From: Cryptomeria japonica | Taxonomy: Eukaryota; Streptophyta; Pinopsida; Cupressales; Cupressaceae | Assembly: GCF_030272615.1 (NCBI RefSeq) | Contig: NC_081410.1 | Span: 574,704,263-574,768,262 of the forward strand | Length of the DNA stretch: 64,000 bases | Reading direction: 5' to 3' | Shown: in pieces, positions 1-10,719 of the stretch | Layout: each line of letters starts with the position of its first letter | Position numbering within the stretch: position 1 is the stretch's first letter | Position numbers and translations under genes: made by a program | Notes under the pieces: generated by a model | Database searches by the model: none | What the model saw: the letters and a program-made list of their open reading frames with translations, nothing else | What the model was told of the DNA's origin: nothing

Positions 1-2
1 TT

Positions 3-1262
3 TTTGTACATATAGCATTCATGCATGCAGATGATAGCACAGAGGAGGATAGAAAGGTTGTAAGAGAGTATCACTTCTACATAAGTGATGATAGTACTCA
101 TTCATCGGAGTTTGTACAAGGATGCTTTGAAGTTTTCTATAATAGTTTAAGGGAAAGGAACATATGATACAACCGACACTTAATATGGTCAGATAATTGC
201 GCCGCACAATTCAAGAATGCAAGGATTTTTTATTGGCTAACAAGGATGCATGTGACAAGTGGTGTACAACATTTTTGGAATTTCACTGAGGCTGGACATG
301 GTAAGGGAGAGCACGATGGTGTAGGAGCATGTGTGAAAAGAGCCCTAGCCAAGGAAGAATTGAAGTACAAAGATGATGCTGAGTTGGTAGATGCAGAAAC
401 AATTGTGCGATGGTGTAAGTCTACGATGGGTCCAAGTAATCCAGGTAAGTCATTGGTTTGTAGATATTTTTGGTTGATTACTGAATCTAACGTTGAAAAC
501 TATCTAGATTGTTGTACAGTTGCAAGACCAAGTGACATGCACTCATTTATGAGTTCAAATTCAAGTTCACTGGTAATTTATACGAGACAGATGGTATGTT
601 TTTGCTCTTCATGCATGTATTGTTTGTGGGAAGAATGTGAATCAGAAGAGTGGGTTGACAAATGGTCTTGTAGAGCGTTGGTTCCCATTGATTCATATCA
701 AATTCCCAAAGCACTACAATTGAGCCAGATGGAGACATCAGTATATTTTGACCATGTATCCGACCTAGTGGATTCAGGTGATTTTTTGAGTTAATTTTTT
801 TGCAAGTATTCTCTTTGGTTCATTTTGTTGTACATCATACTTTATTTTTGGTATTAATTAACACTTTATAAAATGCAGGTCATGTGTATGTAGTTGTTGT
901 AGAAGAGAACAATGAAGAAGGAACAAATTACTATTTGTGTCATTGTGTTGAGCCTAAAAGAAATTGACAACCACAATCATTGATGGAGAGGGTATTAAGT
1001 ACCCAATAGGGTTTGTTGTCGTGACAGGAACATGGCTTCGGAGATACCCTATCAAGAATTCTGATGTTTGGTTGTTCGAGGACTTTGAAACACACAGACA
1101 TATTCTTCATTTCTCTAACCTTGTTGTTGCAACAAATATTCATTTGATGAAGTATCGTGGTAGACCTCATAACAAGATTTTATGGAAAGTTTGTGAATCT
1201 GACCACGAGGCAATACTTGACACAATACGGGTTAGAGCCGATCCTGAAGGCTTACTTGATTG
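3..1262 (+). pseudogene. Unclassified transposon-like ORF, two exons, disrupted
   Basis: A single frame runs from the window edge to an exon end at 777. A 101-bp intron (GT at 778, AG at 878) follows, and the same protein continues to the stop at 1261-1263. The exon junction is in frame (reads ..DSG|HVYVVV). Two lesions are seen: an in-frame TGA at 165-167 and a one-base loss near 960-963 that shifts the second exon. The motif SDNCAAQFKNARIFYWL followed by HGKGEHDGVG looks like the second acidic residue and following helix of an RNase H-fold transposase, but I do not recognise the family. The 5' part lies outside the window. It converges on the minus-strand gene at 3405-8162 and may be the transposase gene of the same element. 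That pairing is inference. Confidence 0.6.
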
Positions 1263-1299
1263 ATTCTGCGGTTCAAAGTAGAATGATTTTGAGAATTTT

Positions 1300-1680
1300 G
1301 TATAAATCATCGACGAATTGTTCTATATTCATTTTTTGTATATATAAATGCCCATGAATTGATTTTTACATGTTTAGGGGCATAATTTTGTATATTTAAG
1401 TGGCAATGAGCTGATTTGTACATATGTACATGCCAAATTTTGTATATTAAAATGGCGATGAGTTGAATCACACATATTGTAATGCCATATTTTGTATAAA
1501 AGCCCATGAGATGATTTGTATATTAAAATGGCGATGAGCTGAATCGCATTTATTGTAATGCCAAATTTTGTATAAAAGCCCATGAGATTATTTGTAAGAC
1601 AGTTTTTTGTATAATCAAATAGCCAAGAGCTAATATGACCATATTTAGAGGCAAATTTTTTAATAATATGTGACAATGTT
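1300..1680. repeat. Degenerate ~76-bp minisatellite
   Basis: The phrase TGTATATTAAAATGGCGATG occurs at 1441 and 1517, and TTTTGTATAAAAGCCCATGA recurs at the same ~76-bp spacing, with weaker copies on both sides. The array starts directly after the stop of the plus-strand ORF. No coding signal was seen. Confidence 0.75.
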
Positions 1681-1790
1681 TTGTGACTATTTTGTGTGTC
1701 AATGTTTTGTGACTATGTTTTGAGTATATGTGATGTGTCCCTGGTCAATCATGAGCATTCTTGATTCTTGTATAATCATGGATAATTACA

Positions 1791-2866
1791 CGAGGAACAT
1801 AATCAATTCTAGCCAATCTTGCAACTTTTCCTTGCAAGCAACTGACGATTTTTTGAGCAGGCGAAAAAATGCTACTAATTGAAAATGGCTTCGAGTCGTC
1901 GAAAACCGATATAGGCCATTGTAGAGGAGCCTCACGTGACCCCACGAGATCAAACAGATTGATTGTATGTGTCGTGGATTGGAAGAAACGGTTCGTCAAA
2001 TTTTGACAATTTTTTGGACTCAGGGCACTTGAGAGATCTCACCGGTAGGGTATGACTCTCAATGTTCTGATGCTTTGGGATGCATGACAGGGGCATGCCT
2101 AGCGTAAACATGCCCACCCAGACATGCTCATGATGTTGGTTTGTGTACACGAGGAACAAAATCAATTCTAGCCAATCTTGCAACATTTCCTTGCAAGCAA
2201 CTGACGGTTTTTTGAGCAGGCGAAAAAATGCTACTAATTGAAAATGGCTCAGAGTCATCGAAAACTGAGATAGGCCATTGTAGAGGAGCCTCACCCGACC
2301 CCACAGGATCAAATAGATTGACCGTATGTGTCGTGGATTGGAAGAAACAGTCCATCAAATTTTGATAATTTTTTGGACTCAGGGCACTTGAGAGATCTCA
2401 CCGGTAGGGTATGACTCTTGATGTTCTGGTGCTTTGGGATGCACGACAGGGGCATGCCTAGCATAAACATTCCCACCTAGATGCGCTCACGATGTCTGTT
2501 TGTGCACACAAGGAACAAAATCAATTCTAGCCAATCTTGCAAGCAACTGATGATTTTTTGAGCAGGCAAAAAAATGCTACTAATTGAAAATGGATCTGAG
2601 TCGTCGAAAACTAAGATAGGTCATTGTAGAGGAGCCTCACGCAACCCCACGAGATCAAACAGATTGACTGTATGTGTCGTGGATTGGAAGAAATAGTCCA
2701 TCAAATTTTGACAATTTCTTGGACTCAAGGCACTTGAGAGATCGCATCGGTAGGGTATGACTCTCGACGTTCTGGTGCTTTGGGATGCACAATAGGGGCA
2801 TGCCTAGCGTAAACATGCCCACTCGGACGCACTCGCGATGTTGATTTGTGCACACGAGGAACAAAA
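1791..2866. repeat. Three-copy 359-bp tandem repeat
   Basis: Units begin CGAGGAACA(A/T)AATCAATTC at 1791 and 2150, with CAAGGAACAAAATC at 2509 and the next start at 2855. Spacings are 359, 359 and 346 bp. The third unit lacks 13 bp (CAACATTTCCTTG). Units are clearly alike over their whole length and differ by scattered substitutions. Small open frames on the minus strand recur from unit to unit only because the DNA repeats. The unit length is in the range of plant satellite monomers. Confidence 0.92.
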
Positions 2867-2923
2867 TTTGACCATTGCGAGCGTGAGGGTGCTCTCACAC
2901 CAAACACTTTGTTGTTTAAATTC

Positions 2924-3225
2924 ATATTGTCGATTTTTGTTGTTTATATTCATATTGTTAATTACATATGCAAATATTTATTTAAATTTATAAAAGGGTA
3001 GCCACCAAATACAACGAATACACAATAATGAACTGAATACAAGGAGTTTTGTAGGGTTAATTCAACATTTTAGAAATTTTATCAAATCATATTCCACGAT
3101 TGTAATGCTTTATATCATATATTTTTGTTGTTTATATTCATATTGTTGATTACATATGCAAATATTCATTTAAATTTATAAAAGGACAACCACAAAATAC
3201 AACGAATACAAAATAATGAACTCAT
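2924..3225. repeat. ~100-bp direct repeat, 188-bp offset
   Basis: TTTTTGTTGTTTATATTCATATTGTT followed by ACATATGCAAATATT and TACAACGAATACA occurs at 2934 and again at 3122. The copies are close to identical over about 100 bp and separated by unrelated sequence. It sits just after the 359-bp array and before the last exon of the minus-strand gene. Confidence 0.8.
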
Positions 3226-3404
3226 TACACATTTATTGGATCGAATATCGATATTTACATATATAAAAAAAGGCATGTCTGCCAAGTCAATACAAGTATT
3301 ACAAAAATGTGGCATATGCCATGTCCAAATCGATATACAATAAAAATGTAGAATATATCTACATGTATTGGTCATTCTATGACCAAAACTAACACTATAT
3401 GATC

Positions 3405-6400
3405 CTAAACTTCTGGTGGATCATCAAAATCAAGCCTCTTCGGTGCAGTACGCGGCTATGTAGATGACTGCAAAACCACAATTCAAAAGCCAAGTTAGAA
3501 TTCTTTTGTAGAAAATAGTTCACAATTAACATCATAACTATGCATTTAATTTTAATTCCTTTGCAATTGAAATGTAGATTACCTCATCGGCTGATCCAGG
3601 AGCTAATGTCTTCGCTCTCCTCTCCTTGTCACTCTTAGGAGTTTTCTTGAAGACATACTTAAATTGATCCACGTTATGGTCGTACCGTGAAGGAGTCTAT
3701 TGTAGATTAAATGTACAATTAATACAGTGTACTAACATAAATATATCAAAAACACTTAAAGGCTATAATATAGAGAACAATGACGTACCTGTGCCTGAGA
3801 TGCTTCTCCAATGGACTGAGAATGGCTCACCATCGATGTAGAAACTGATGCTATTACCTATACAAAAAATGTACAAAGATTAAATACAATTAATATAATG
3901 ATAAGTATTGAAGGTTGAAAACAATTAATTTTACATATCAAACAAAAGTGTACCGGATCCTGAGATGCTTCTCCAATGCAAGGAGGAGGGTTTTCCATTG
4001 ATGAAATAGGTATGGATATTTCCTGTATGAAAAAATTATAAGATTATAATATATCACAAGTTCACATGTACGCATGCATATAATCATGAAATCAAGAAAA
4101 TAAAGTAGAGATACATACCTCTGCCCTCTCTTGATCCGCGGGTGAATCAGGTGCATTCAACATATCCACAAAGCTCAATGACCGTTGTACATGTAAAATA
4201 GACAAAAAACACTAATCAATCTACAAACCCCAACTAATACTTGATTTCAACATTTTCAAACAATTGTACAACTAAAAATGTGTTCAATTACCTTCTTCAC
4301 ACGTTTTGGCATTTTCGAGGAATTCTTTTTCTTAGGACGAGCCCTAGACGTGGAGGGGGTACCCTAAAAACATAAAATTAACATGAGATATTAGTACAGA
4401 TAATAAATTAAACATAATTTTAAAAATCTAAAATGAAATGACTTGCATATTCCATCAAAACAATACATCATGTGACCTTTATAGGTCCTTTTTCATAACC
4501 TCTACATGCGACCATTCTGGTCTTTACAATGAAATAAAATATACATCTTTAATTATTACATAAAATTTTATCTGGAATCTCTTACTTTCTTTGTCTCCAG
4601 ATGTGTCACCTCTGTTTGACCTGGATAACCTCCTCTCGCAAACCGGATGACAGACATATGACCCAAGCGTTTTATCTGCCCAACCAAATGAAGCATAAGC
4701 TTCCCGGTGCTCTCGATAAGCTCCCGTCCCTCATGACGGAGTATCCTAGCAAGCCGATACCAACTGGTAGTAAAGGAATCCTGTGCAATCATGTAGAACT
4801 AACAACCTATCCTGGTTGAACTAACTACATGTGTTATGGCAGGGAGAAAAATAAATAAACAAATATGATAGCCATCATTACCCTATTGGGGAGGTGAAGA
4901 AAATCACCCTTCCCTGGTTAGCCCATAAACAAGCACTCTTGTTCCATAATCATCCCTCATAGACAGAAAAATAATTAACCCTCCGCGGATTAATGTCAGA
5001 ATAATATTATTATATGTTTTCTTTATAAATTTTTATAAAATTTCCCTTTATAATATAATTTCCTCAAATCAAAATTTAATATTAATATTTTCAATAATTC
5101 TAAATTAAGAATTTCTATTTAAGTTAATATCATTTTTAAAATCAATTCCTAATATATATATATTAAATATTTTTATTGCTTTTATTCTTTTCTTAAAAAT
5201 TCTTAAATCAATATTGATGTTAGAATTTACCACTATCAAGACTTTCCAAATACAGTCGTAATGTTTTAGTCTTTTCTTAAAAACCTAGATCCCAATTTCT
5301 CTAAAATTTTCACAGTAACTAAAAATATTGGAAACGCAAAAACCCAGTAAATTTCCTAAAAACCCAGTTTCCACCTTTTATGATACATTGAGAAGAAGGT
5401 GTTGACAACACAACTGACACATCAAACAAACTAGCATTAAATCCACAATACCCAATTTTAAAAGAAAAAGATCAAATAAAAACTCAATAAAATATGTAAA
5501 ATAAATGAACTTGACTGTAAGAAAGAAGAATCGCAGGCGTTTCCCAAATTTTAAACAATCTCTTCAATCTACCTTGTCGACTTCACAGCAATCACACGAA
5601 TTAAGAAGCTCAAAAAGAATTGGAATGATCAAATAACAGGTTTATTCCTATATTTAAAAACATTGAATTCTCTAAAAATAAAATTTAATTGTTTGCATGA
5701 TTAAATTATTAAAATTAGAACTCACAAAATAATTAATTGATTTTATTAAATTACAATTTGTTAAAGATTTAGTTTTTAAGAAAATAATTAATTATTAGGC
5801 TCTCACATATCGTCTATATTTTTAGTACATAAGTTTACTCCAACATTGTATTTTTGCATGCCTTGATCATTTATTTAAATTTATTAATTAATATTTTAAT
5901 TAATTTTTTGAATTAATCTCATTATTTATTTTAATTAGTCCTCTAATTTTAGTATTTATAAGATATTATATCTTAAATATCTTTTATATTTTATAATTTA
6001 ATTATCAAATAATTTTATTTTTAATTAATCAACTAATTAATTTATTTACTCTCTTTTAAATAATTATTTTATAATTATTTCTAGCTTGATTGTAATATTA
6101 AATACTTGTATATTTAATAATTTATCCTTATTATTATTTTTATTTTATTTTATCAATATATTTTAGACTCCCTAATTTAATTTACTAATTGCTTATCTAA
6201 TTGGGTACTTTGCACAAGGTTCCAATACTTAGGTTGCTACTGGCGAGTTAGAAAAACCCCTCCTCGATCATATGTCTGCCTTTGACAGTTACCCTGCAAC
6301 TGATACTTGACAAAAATTCGTCAGATCACATTACATAAAAAAATCTAGCAAAATATTAACATCATTAAATATCCTAACAATATTATTCATCATTATTAAA

Positions 6401-8162
6401 TAACGACATCATATCAATAAAACATCATTATTAAGTATAATTAATCATAACAGAAAAGTAGCATTAAAACATTATCATCATAAAATAACTAACCATCATC
6501 ATTGTCACTAAACCACACAATATCATCTATCATTATTAAAAGTTAATCAAAAGGTATCTTACATAATAAATAAATCTAACTAAGGTCTAATTCGATTCAT
6601 GACATAAAAAGAGTTGTACAAAATATCATACCGTATAGCCTTGTAGGCCAAAATCAATCGCTGACAGCGTGATGTCATCAATCTGGGACATTTCGTCCCC
6701 TATCAACACCTACAAACTAGAAATTGGACCAAGCATTAAAGATAGTATATCTTGTATTTTTTTGAATTCGAAGTGTACTATTCTATTTTAACATATTACA
6801 AAATTTATACCTCATCCGTCGAAGTTGCAGCTGTGGTAACTGGGGGAGGTGTATGGGATACCGTTGTTGCATCCTGAAATGCATTTTATTTGTCTCGATT
6901 TAAATCGATGTATAAATGAAAATTCATTTATGTAATTACAAAATTAAAGTGACTGATAAATAAAATGTTATGAATTCAAATCAACACACCTGTGTCTGTG
7001 ACTCATGGGCAAACACCATGTCCATCAACTCATCTGTCAGCGTGACATCCTCAACCGTGTGAGCCTGACATCTACAACCGCAAATCGTGCATAGATGATA
7101 TGAGTATCCATCTGCACCGGCTGCATCATCTATCCTCGAGCATATCCCCAAGCAACTGACACACATATGCTCGATGGGCTCTCTGTCGCCCTCTAACGGC
7201 TCATCATCCAATACAATAGGGTGTGCTAATGATGTCCCATGCTGAATGATGGCACCGGTCAATGTTGTGGCTGCCTGGAGAGTCTGTAGCCCCATCGACT
7301 CTTTCAGCTCTAATGGGACAGCCTGATGCACTTTGGGTTTGGGTGCTAGGGGGCAACGACTCTCCGCGGCTAATCGCCTATGGGCTCTAGGTCTATCTTG
7401 GGCAGAGCCACCACCTCTACCATGAAACTCTCTCATGTCAAAATAATTTGGGCGCACATTGAGCACAAACTCACAATATATTTTTCTCAAAAAATATAAT
7501 GGCACCTCATAATTATTACAAGGTGGATTATCAAAGACCATCCACCACCTCCGCCAAAAAAGATTCTTCATCTGCACATTGGTACACCAATGTATGGGAA
7601 ACCTCTTTGCATTAGGAGGTAATGACTGACCAGTTTTGGGGTCAACAAAAAGGGCACATATTTGTTGTTTAGAAATATTTTTGTTTTTAACTCCATCGTA
7701 TGATAGCCCATTGGCATAGAATTGATGACACCTATCCCTAAAGCTTCCCCATTTGGTAATTTCTGTGGAAACAGCTATGACACCACTAGCTAATGTTTCT
7801 AGGCTAGTGGCAAGGGATTGATGATGGTTAAGTTTAGAAGTTTTCAATTTTACAATCAGTCTATTGATTTTGGATGTATTTTGCCCTAACTGATTAATTA
7901 ATTCTTCCTGTGTTTCGGCTGTGCGGTCAAAAGGAGGAATTGGGGGTTGTTCTTGTGTGTTTTCAGGAGGTACATTTAGTTGTTCTTGTGGGTTTTCAGG
8001 AGGTGCATTTGGTTGTACTTGTTCTAGATTAGAAGAATCTAGTTTTTGAAACAAAAAATGAAAAGACCTAATCAAAATTAATGAAATTAAATTCAAAATG
8101 TAAAACAAATTGCATAAACCAAAAAGAAAGACAAAAATAAATAGAAACTAACCTTGATCCAT
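3405..8162 (-). CDS. Eleven-exon gene of unknown function, apparently intact
   Basis: Exons, read on the minus strand: 8162-8153, 8038-6990, 6873-6811, 6709-6632, 4798-4586, 4363-4292, 4211-4119, 4022-3954, 3857-3789, 3696-3583, 3467-3405. Every intron has GT..AG ends. Apart from the first, all introns are phase 0 and the internal exons are whole codons, so the frame stays open for about 613 residues. The first stop is TAG at 3458-3456, and the last exon would read on to a second TAG at 3407. The start MDQ comes from a 10-bp first exon. The N-terminus is Pro/Gln-rich with two PPEN-QEQ phrases. A Trp/Cys-rich middle contains FWRRWWMVFDNPPC. Near the end of exon 2 is a Cys/His cluster (CVSCLGIC, then HLCTICGCRCQAH) that could bind zinc. 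Exons 8 and 9 are both 69 bp and end IGEASQ. No family was recognised. Its position, convergent with a transposase-like ORF, suggests an accessory gene of a transposon. Confidence 0.62.
4799..6631 (-). other. Long AT-rich intron of the 11-exon gene
   Basis: This 1.8-kb interval separates exons 4 and 5 of the minus-strand gene. From about 4980 to 6560 it is almost pure A/T with homopolymer-like AATTATT runs and no ORF. Two less AT-rich patches (4860-4985 and 6190-6310) flank that core and could mark the ends of an old insertion. No terminal repeats could be paired by eye. Confidence 0.6.
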
Positions 8163-8287
8163 AGCCTGGAGGACAAATTTAGCAACCCATTCATGGTTTA
8201 GGGTAGAAAATGGGAAAAAAACAAACTAAAAAATGCGCTTTTCGGGTAAATGAGGACCTAGTTTTTTTAAAAACTTTTTTTATCAGG

Positions 8288-8432
8288 CACCGCGTACGCG
8301 GTTTTACTAGGATTATTAGCGCGTACGTGCTCATTTTCCTATAAGTAGCGCATACGCACTAATTTTCCTAGCCGTAGCGTGTATGCACTCAGTTTCCTAA
8401 ATGCAACGTGTACGCGCTACCTTTTCTAGGCT
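8288..8432. repeat. Five 29-bp repeats with palindromic GCGTACGC core
   Basis: Units start at 8288, 8317, 8346, 8375 and 8404, exactly 29 bp apart. Each holds a version of AGCGCGTACGCGC followed by TTTTCCTA. Two further cores without the spacing lie at 8451-8460 and about 8483-8491. The cores vary at CpG sites (CGCGTACGTG, CGCATACGCA, CGTGTATGCA), as expected from methylated-cytosine decay. The array lies 126-270 bp upstream of the ATG at 8162. Such arrays are typical transposase-binding subterminal repeats in plant DNA transposons, or promoter elements. The role here is inferred. Confidence 0.88.
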
Positions 8433-8744
8433 CGAGAAGAACAAACCTAAGCGCGTACGTGGGAATTTGAAATTTTAAAACCACGTACGCACTGCCTGTT
8501 TTTCCAAGTTTTTTTTGGGTGGTGTCCACTTTTCTGACCACCATCTTTGTGCACATGCCCCTGGCACAAACACAAACGTGCCTAGCCAACCTAGACGTGC
8601 CTGGCACCAACGCAAACGCGCCTCAGCGTTTTTTGACCTTTTTTTACATTACCTAAAAGCACATTTATTGTTCTACCTAGCATGCATTAAGGACAACATT
8701 TATTGTGACAAAGTACAAAGAGGTTTTGTGGTACTTACCGGCTC
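8433..8744. other. Region with scattered CGTGCCT phrases, no gene
   Basis: After the 29-bp array, 8520-8630 contains loosely repeated phrases (ACGTGCCTAGCC, ACGTGCCTGGCACC, ACGCGCCT) about 22-28 bp apart, and then becomes ordinary T-rich DNA. The end of the putative transposon should lie in or near this stretch. No terminal inverted repeat can be matched because the other end is outside the window. Confidence 0.4.
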
Positions 8745-9152
8745 TCTTGCATCGGCTGGCCTCTGAAATCGGCGAACGCAATCAAATCTATGCACCAATG
8801 CCATCACTGCTGATTGTTGCTGCTCTATTTCTCTCTATGTACTCTGATCTCTTGGATGTGTGGATGACAATGAGGATGTTTTCCCCTCGTGGTCTATCTT
8901 ATAGACTGCCCTAGCCCTATCCCTAGCCCTAGCCCGAGTCAGTCTTCGTTATCCCATGACTCTGTCACTCTATCTGGTCAGTCCATTCCAGCCTTTCTTT
9001 CTTATCGAGAGATTGTCTGCGATCTTTCCAGACATTTTCATCCAATCTCTCGAGGGGACATATCATTCCCATCTTGGGGCAACTTTGTATCAGTTCATAT
9101 TATCTTCTTTGAAACAACGCAACAAGCTGCATTGTCTCAAAGAGGGGAAAAA
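8745..9152 (+). mobile_element. Ty3/gypsy 3' internal end with polypurine tract
   Basis: This stretch ends in AAAGAGGGGAAAAA directly before an LTR beginning TGTAAACACC, which is how a polypurine tract adjoins a 3' LTR. The sequence before it (ATCTCTCGAGGGGACATATC, ATCTTGGGGCAACTTTG) resembles non-coding 3' leader sequence of conifer gypsy elements. The left limit is uncertain and no pol motifs are present, so the element is truncated here. Confidence 0.6.
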
Positions 9153-9925
9153 TGTAAACACCTAAAATTGTCCAGTCTAATTAAATAAATATTTTATTTA
9201 TTTAATTAATTTAGCCTAATTCTTCTATTAATTAAATAAATCTTTATTTATTTAATTAATTCATTTATCCTCTTCTAGCCTTATTTCTCATTTAAATAAA
9301 TACATTTATTTATTTAAATTACCCTTTTCCTAAATTAAATAAATATATTTTTTATTTAATTGATCCCACTTCTTCTATTAATTAAATAAATCTTTATTTA
9401 TTTAATTAATTCATTAACCTTTTCCACCCATGACACATGTCATTCATCTCTTAATTCATACACTACCTACCCCTTTCATTACTTTATTATTTTCTTTACC
9501 TACCCTCTAATCATAGCCGACCTCTTTTACACCTCTCAATCTTATCCTTCCATTTCTTATAGTGTCTTCTATACAAGGAGATTCTTCCTTCATTATCAAA
9601 CCCCGCTTACGACTCGACAACACTACGCTTTTGAACTTTCATATGCGATCCTACTTGCAACCACACTCTCGTTCTTTGTTGAGCTCTTATGCACATATAA
9701 AATCTGAGAGCAAATATATCAAGCAAGATCAATGGAGATAGGAAGAATGGAGATTCAAACCCTATTGGACATGTGATGGTATAATCTTTGTGATTTCATT
9801 TTATTTGCATTGTTTTAGGTAGTCTTCATATGTTATGGTGGATCTTTGTTGTTGTTAGGCTAGGGTTTTGTGGTTGAATCCATTTTGTCTTTCAATATTG
9901 TTGTTATCCATTTTCACCGTAAACA

Positions 9926-9926
<1 letters not shown>
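9153..9926 (+). mobile_element. 3' LTR of a gypsy element, right end unresolved
   Basis: It starts TGTAAACACCTAAAATTG after a polypurine tract. Its first 260 bp hold five AT-palindromes of the form TTAATTAAATAAA..TTTATTTAATTAA (about 9177, 9226, 9289, 9333, 9378). These resemble repeated U3 elements. A (T/C)-rich part and a GAGATTCAAACCCTATTGG segment follow. No matching 5' LTR lies in the window, and the right boundary is obscured by the microsatellite. Confidence 0.6.
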
Positions 9927-9928
<2 letters not shown>

Positions 9929-9967
<39 letters not shown>

Positions 9968-10115
9968 ATATATATGTATGTGTATATATACATATACATA
10001 TATAACATATACATATGTATGTCTGTGTATATATATACATATATACATATACATATATACATATACATATGTATATGTGTATGTATATATGTATATGTAT
10101 ATACATACATATACA

Positions 10116-10180
<65 letters not shown>

Positions 10181-10310
10181 GTAGACGTATATGTATGTAT
10201 ATATGTATATGTATATATGTATTTATATATATACATATACATATACATATACATATATGTATATGTATATGTATATATGTATATGTGTGTGTGTGTGTGT
10301 ATTCATATTC
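9929..10310. repeat. Compound TG / TA / TACATA microsatellite
   Basis: (TG)n runs from 9929 to about 9964. Mixed TATACATA units follow, then an uninterrupted (TA)n at about 10116-10179, more GTATATGTATAT units, and a final (TG)n near 10285-10300. Open frames reading Tyr-Ile-Tyr-Val through this tract are artefacts of the repeat. A similar compound tail is at 10500-10515. Confidence 0.97.
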
Positions 10311-10690
10311 ACATATTATACATTTTCTTTTTTTTTGTAGTTATTCATATTAGTTTTTGTCGCTTCCTTTATTCTTTTATATTTTTTCATTTTTGGTTGG
10401 GAGTAATTTTTGTGTTGTTTGACTTCTTTTTTCTTTTCTTTTTTTGTATTCATATTTATAAATTTATATATATTGTTGTATGTAGGTAAGTAAATTCACA
10501 TACATACATATATATGTTTTCATGTTGCTCTTTAGTCTTCTCTCTTTGTCCTTCATTTTTTGATTTTATATTTATTATGTCTATTATTTTTGGCCTTTTG
10601 TTCCCCTCGGTCCTCATGTTCACACTTCTTTTTATTGATGTCTTGGTCTGCATATCAATATCTTTCATCTCCTTAAACTCTCTTGCATCC
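10311..10690. other. T-rich spacer, no gene
   Basis: Pyrimidine-rich DNA (runs such as TTCTTTTTTCTTTTCTTTTTTTG) follows the microsatellite. Nothing coding or structured was recognised. Confidence 0.6.
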
Positions 10691-10697
10691 TAATGAT

Positions 10698-10716
10698 GAA
10701 TCACAGAGTGTGATTC
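10698..10716. other. Hairpin motif shared with 30672-30690
   Basis: GAATCACAGAGTGTGATTC is a 7-bp perfect stem with the loop AGAGT. A related 19-mer in the same local context (CATCCTA.TGATG before it) occurs at 30672. The second stem position differs as a matched pair between the copies. The motif probably belongs to a dispersed repeat family. Confidence 0.7.
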
Positions 10717-10719
10717 AAA

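Noticed and set aside
1745-2925. Recurring minus-strand ORFs of 66-120 residues
   Set aside because: They recur only because the 359-bp unit repeats. The frames differ between units and have no domain resemblance.
8905-8938. CCCTAGCCCTATCCCTAGCCCTAGCCC resembles telomere repeats
   Set aside because: The plant telomere unit is CCCTAAA. This is an imperfect short CCCTAGC run inside retroelement sequence.
9855-10489. Open frames of 185, 112 and 104 residues rich in Tyr-Ile and Val-Cys
   Set aside because: Pure translation of the TA/TG microsatellite.
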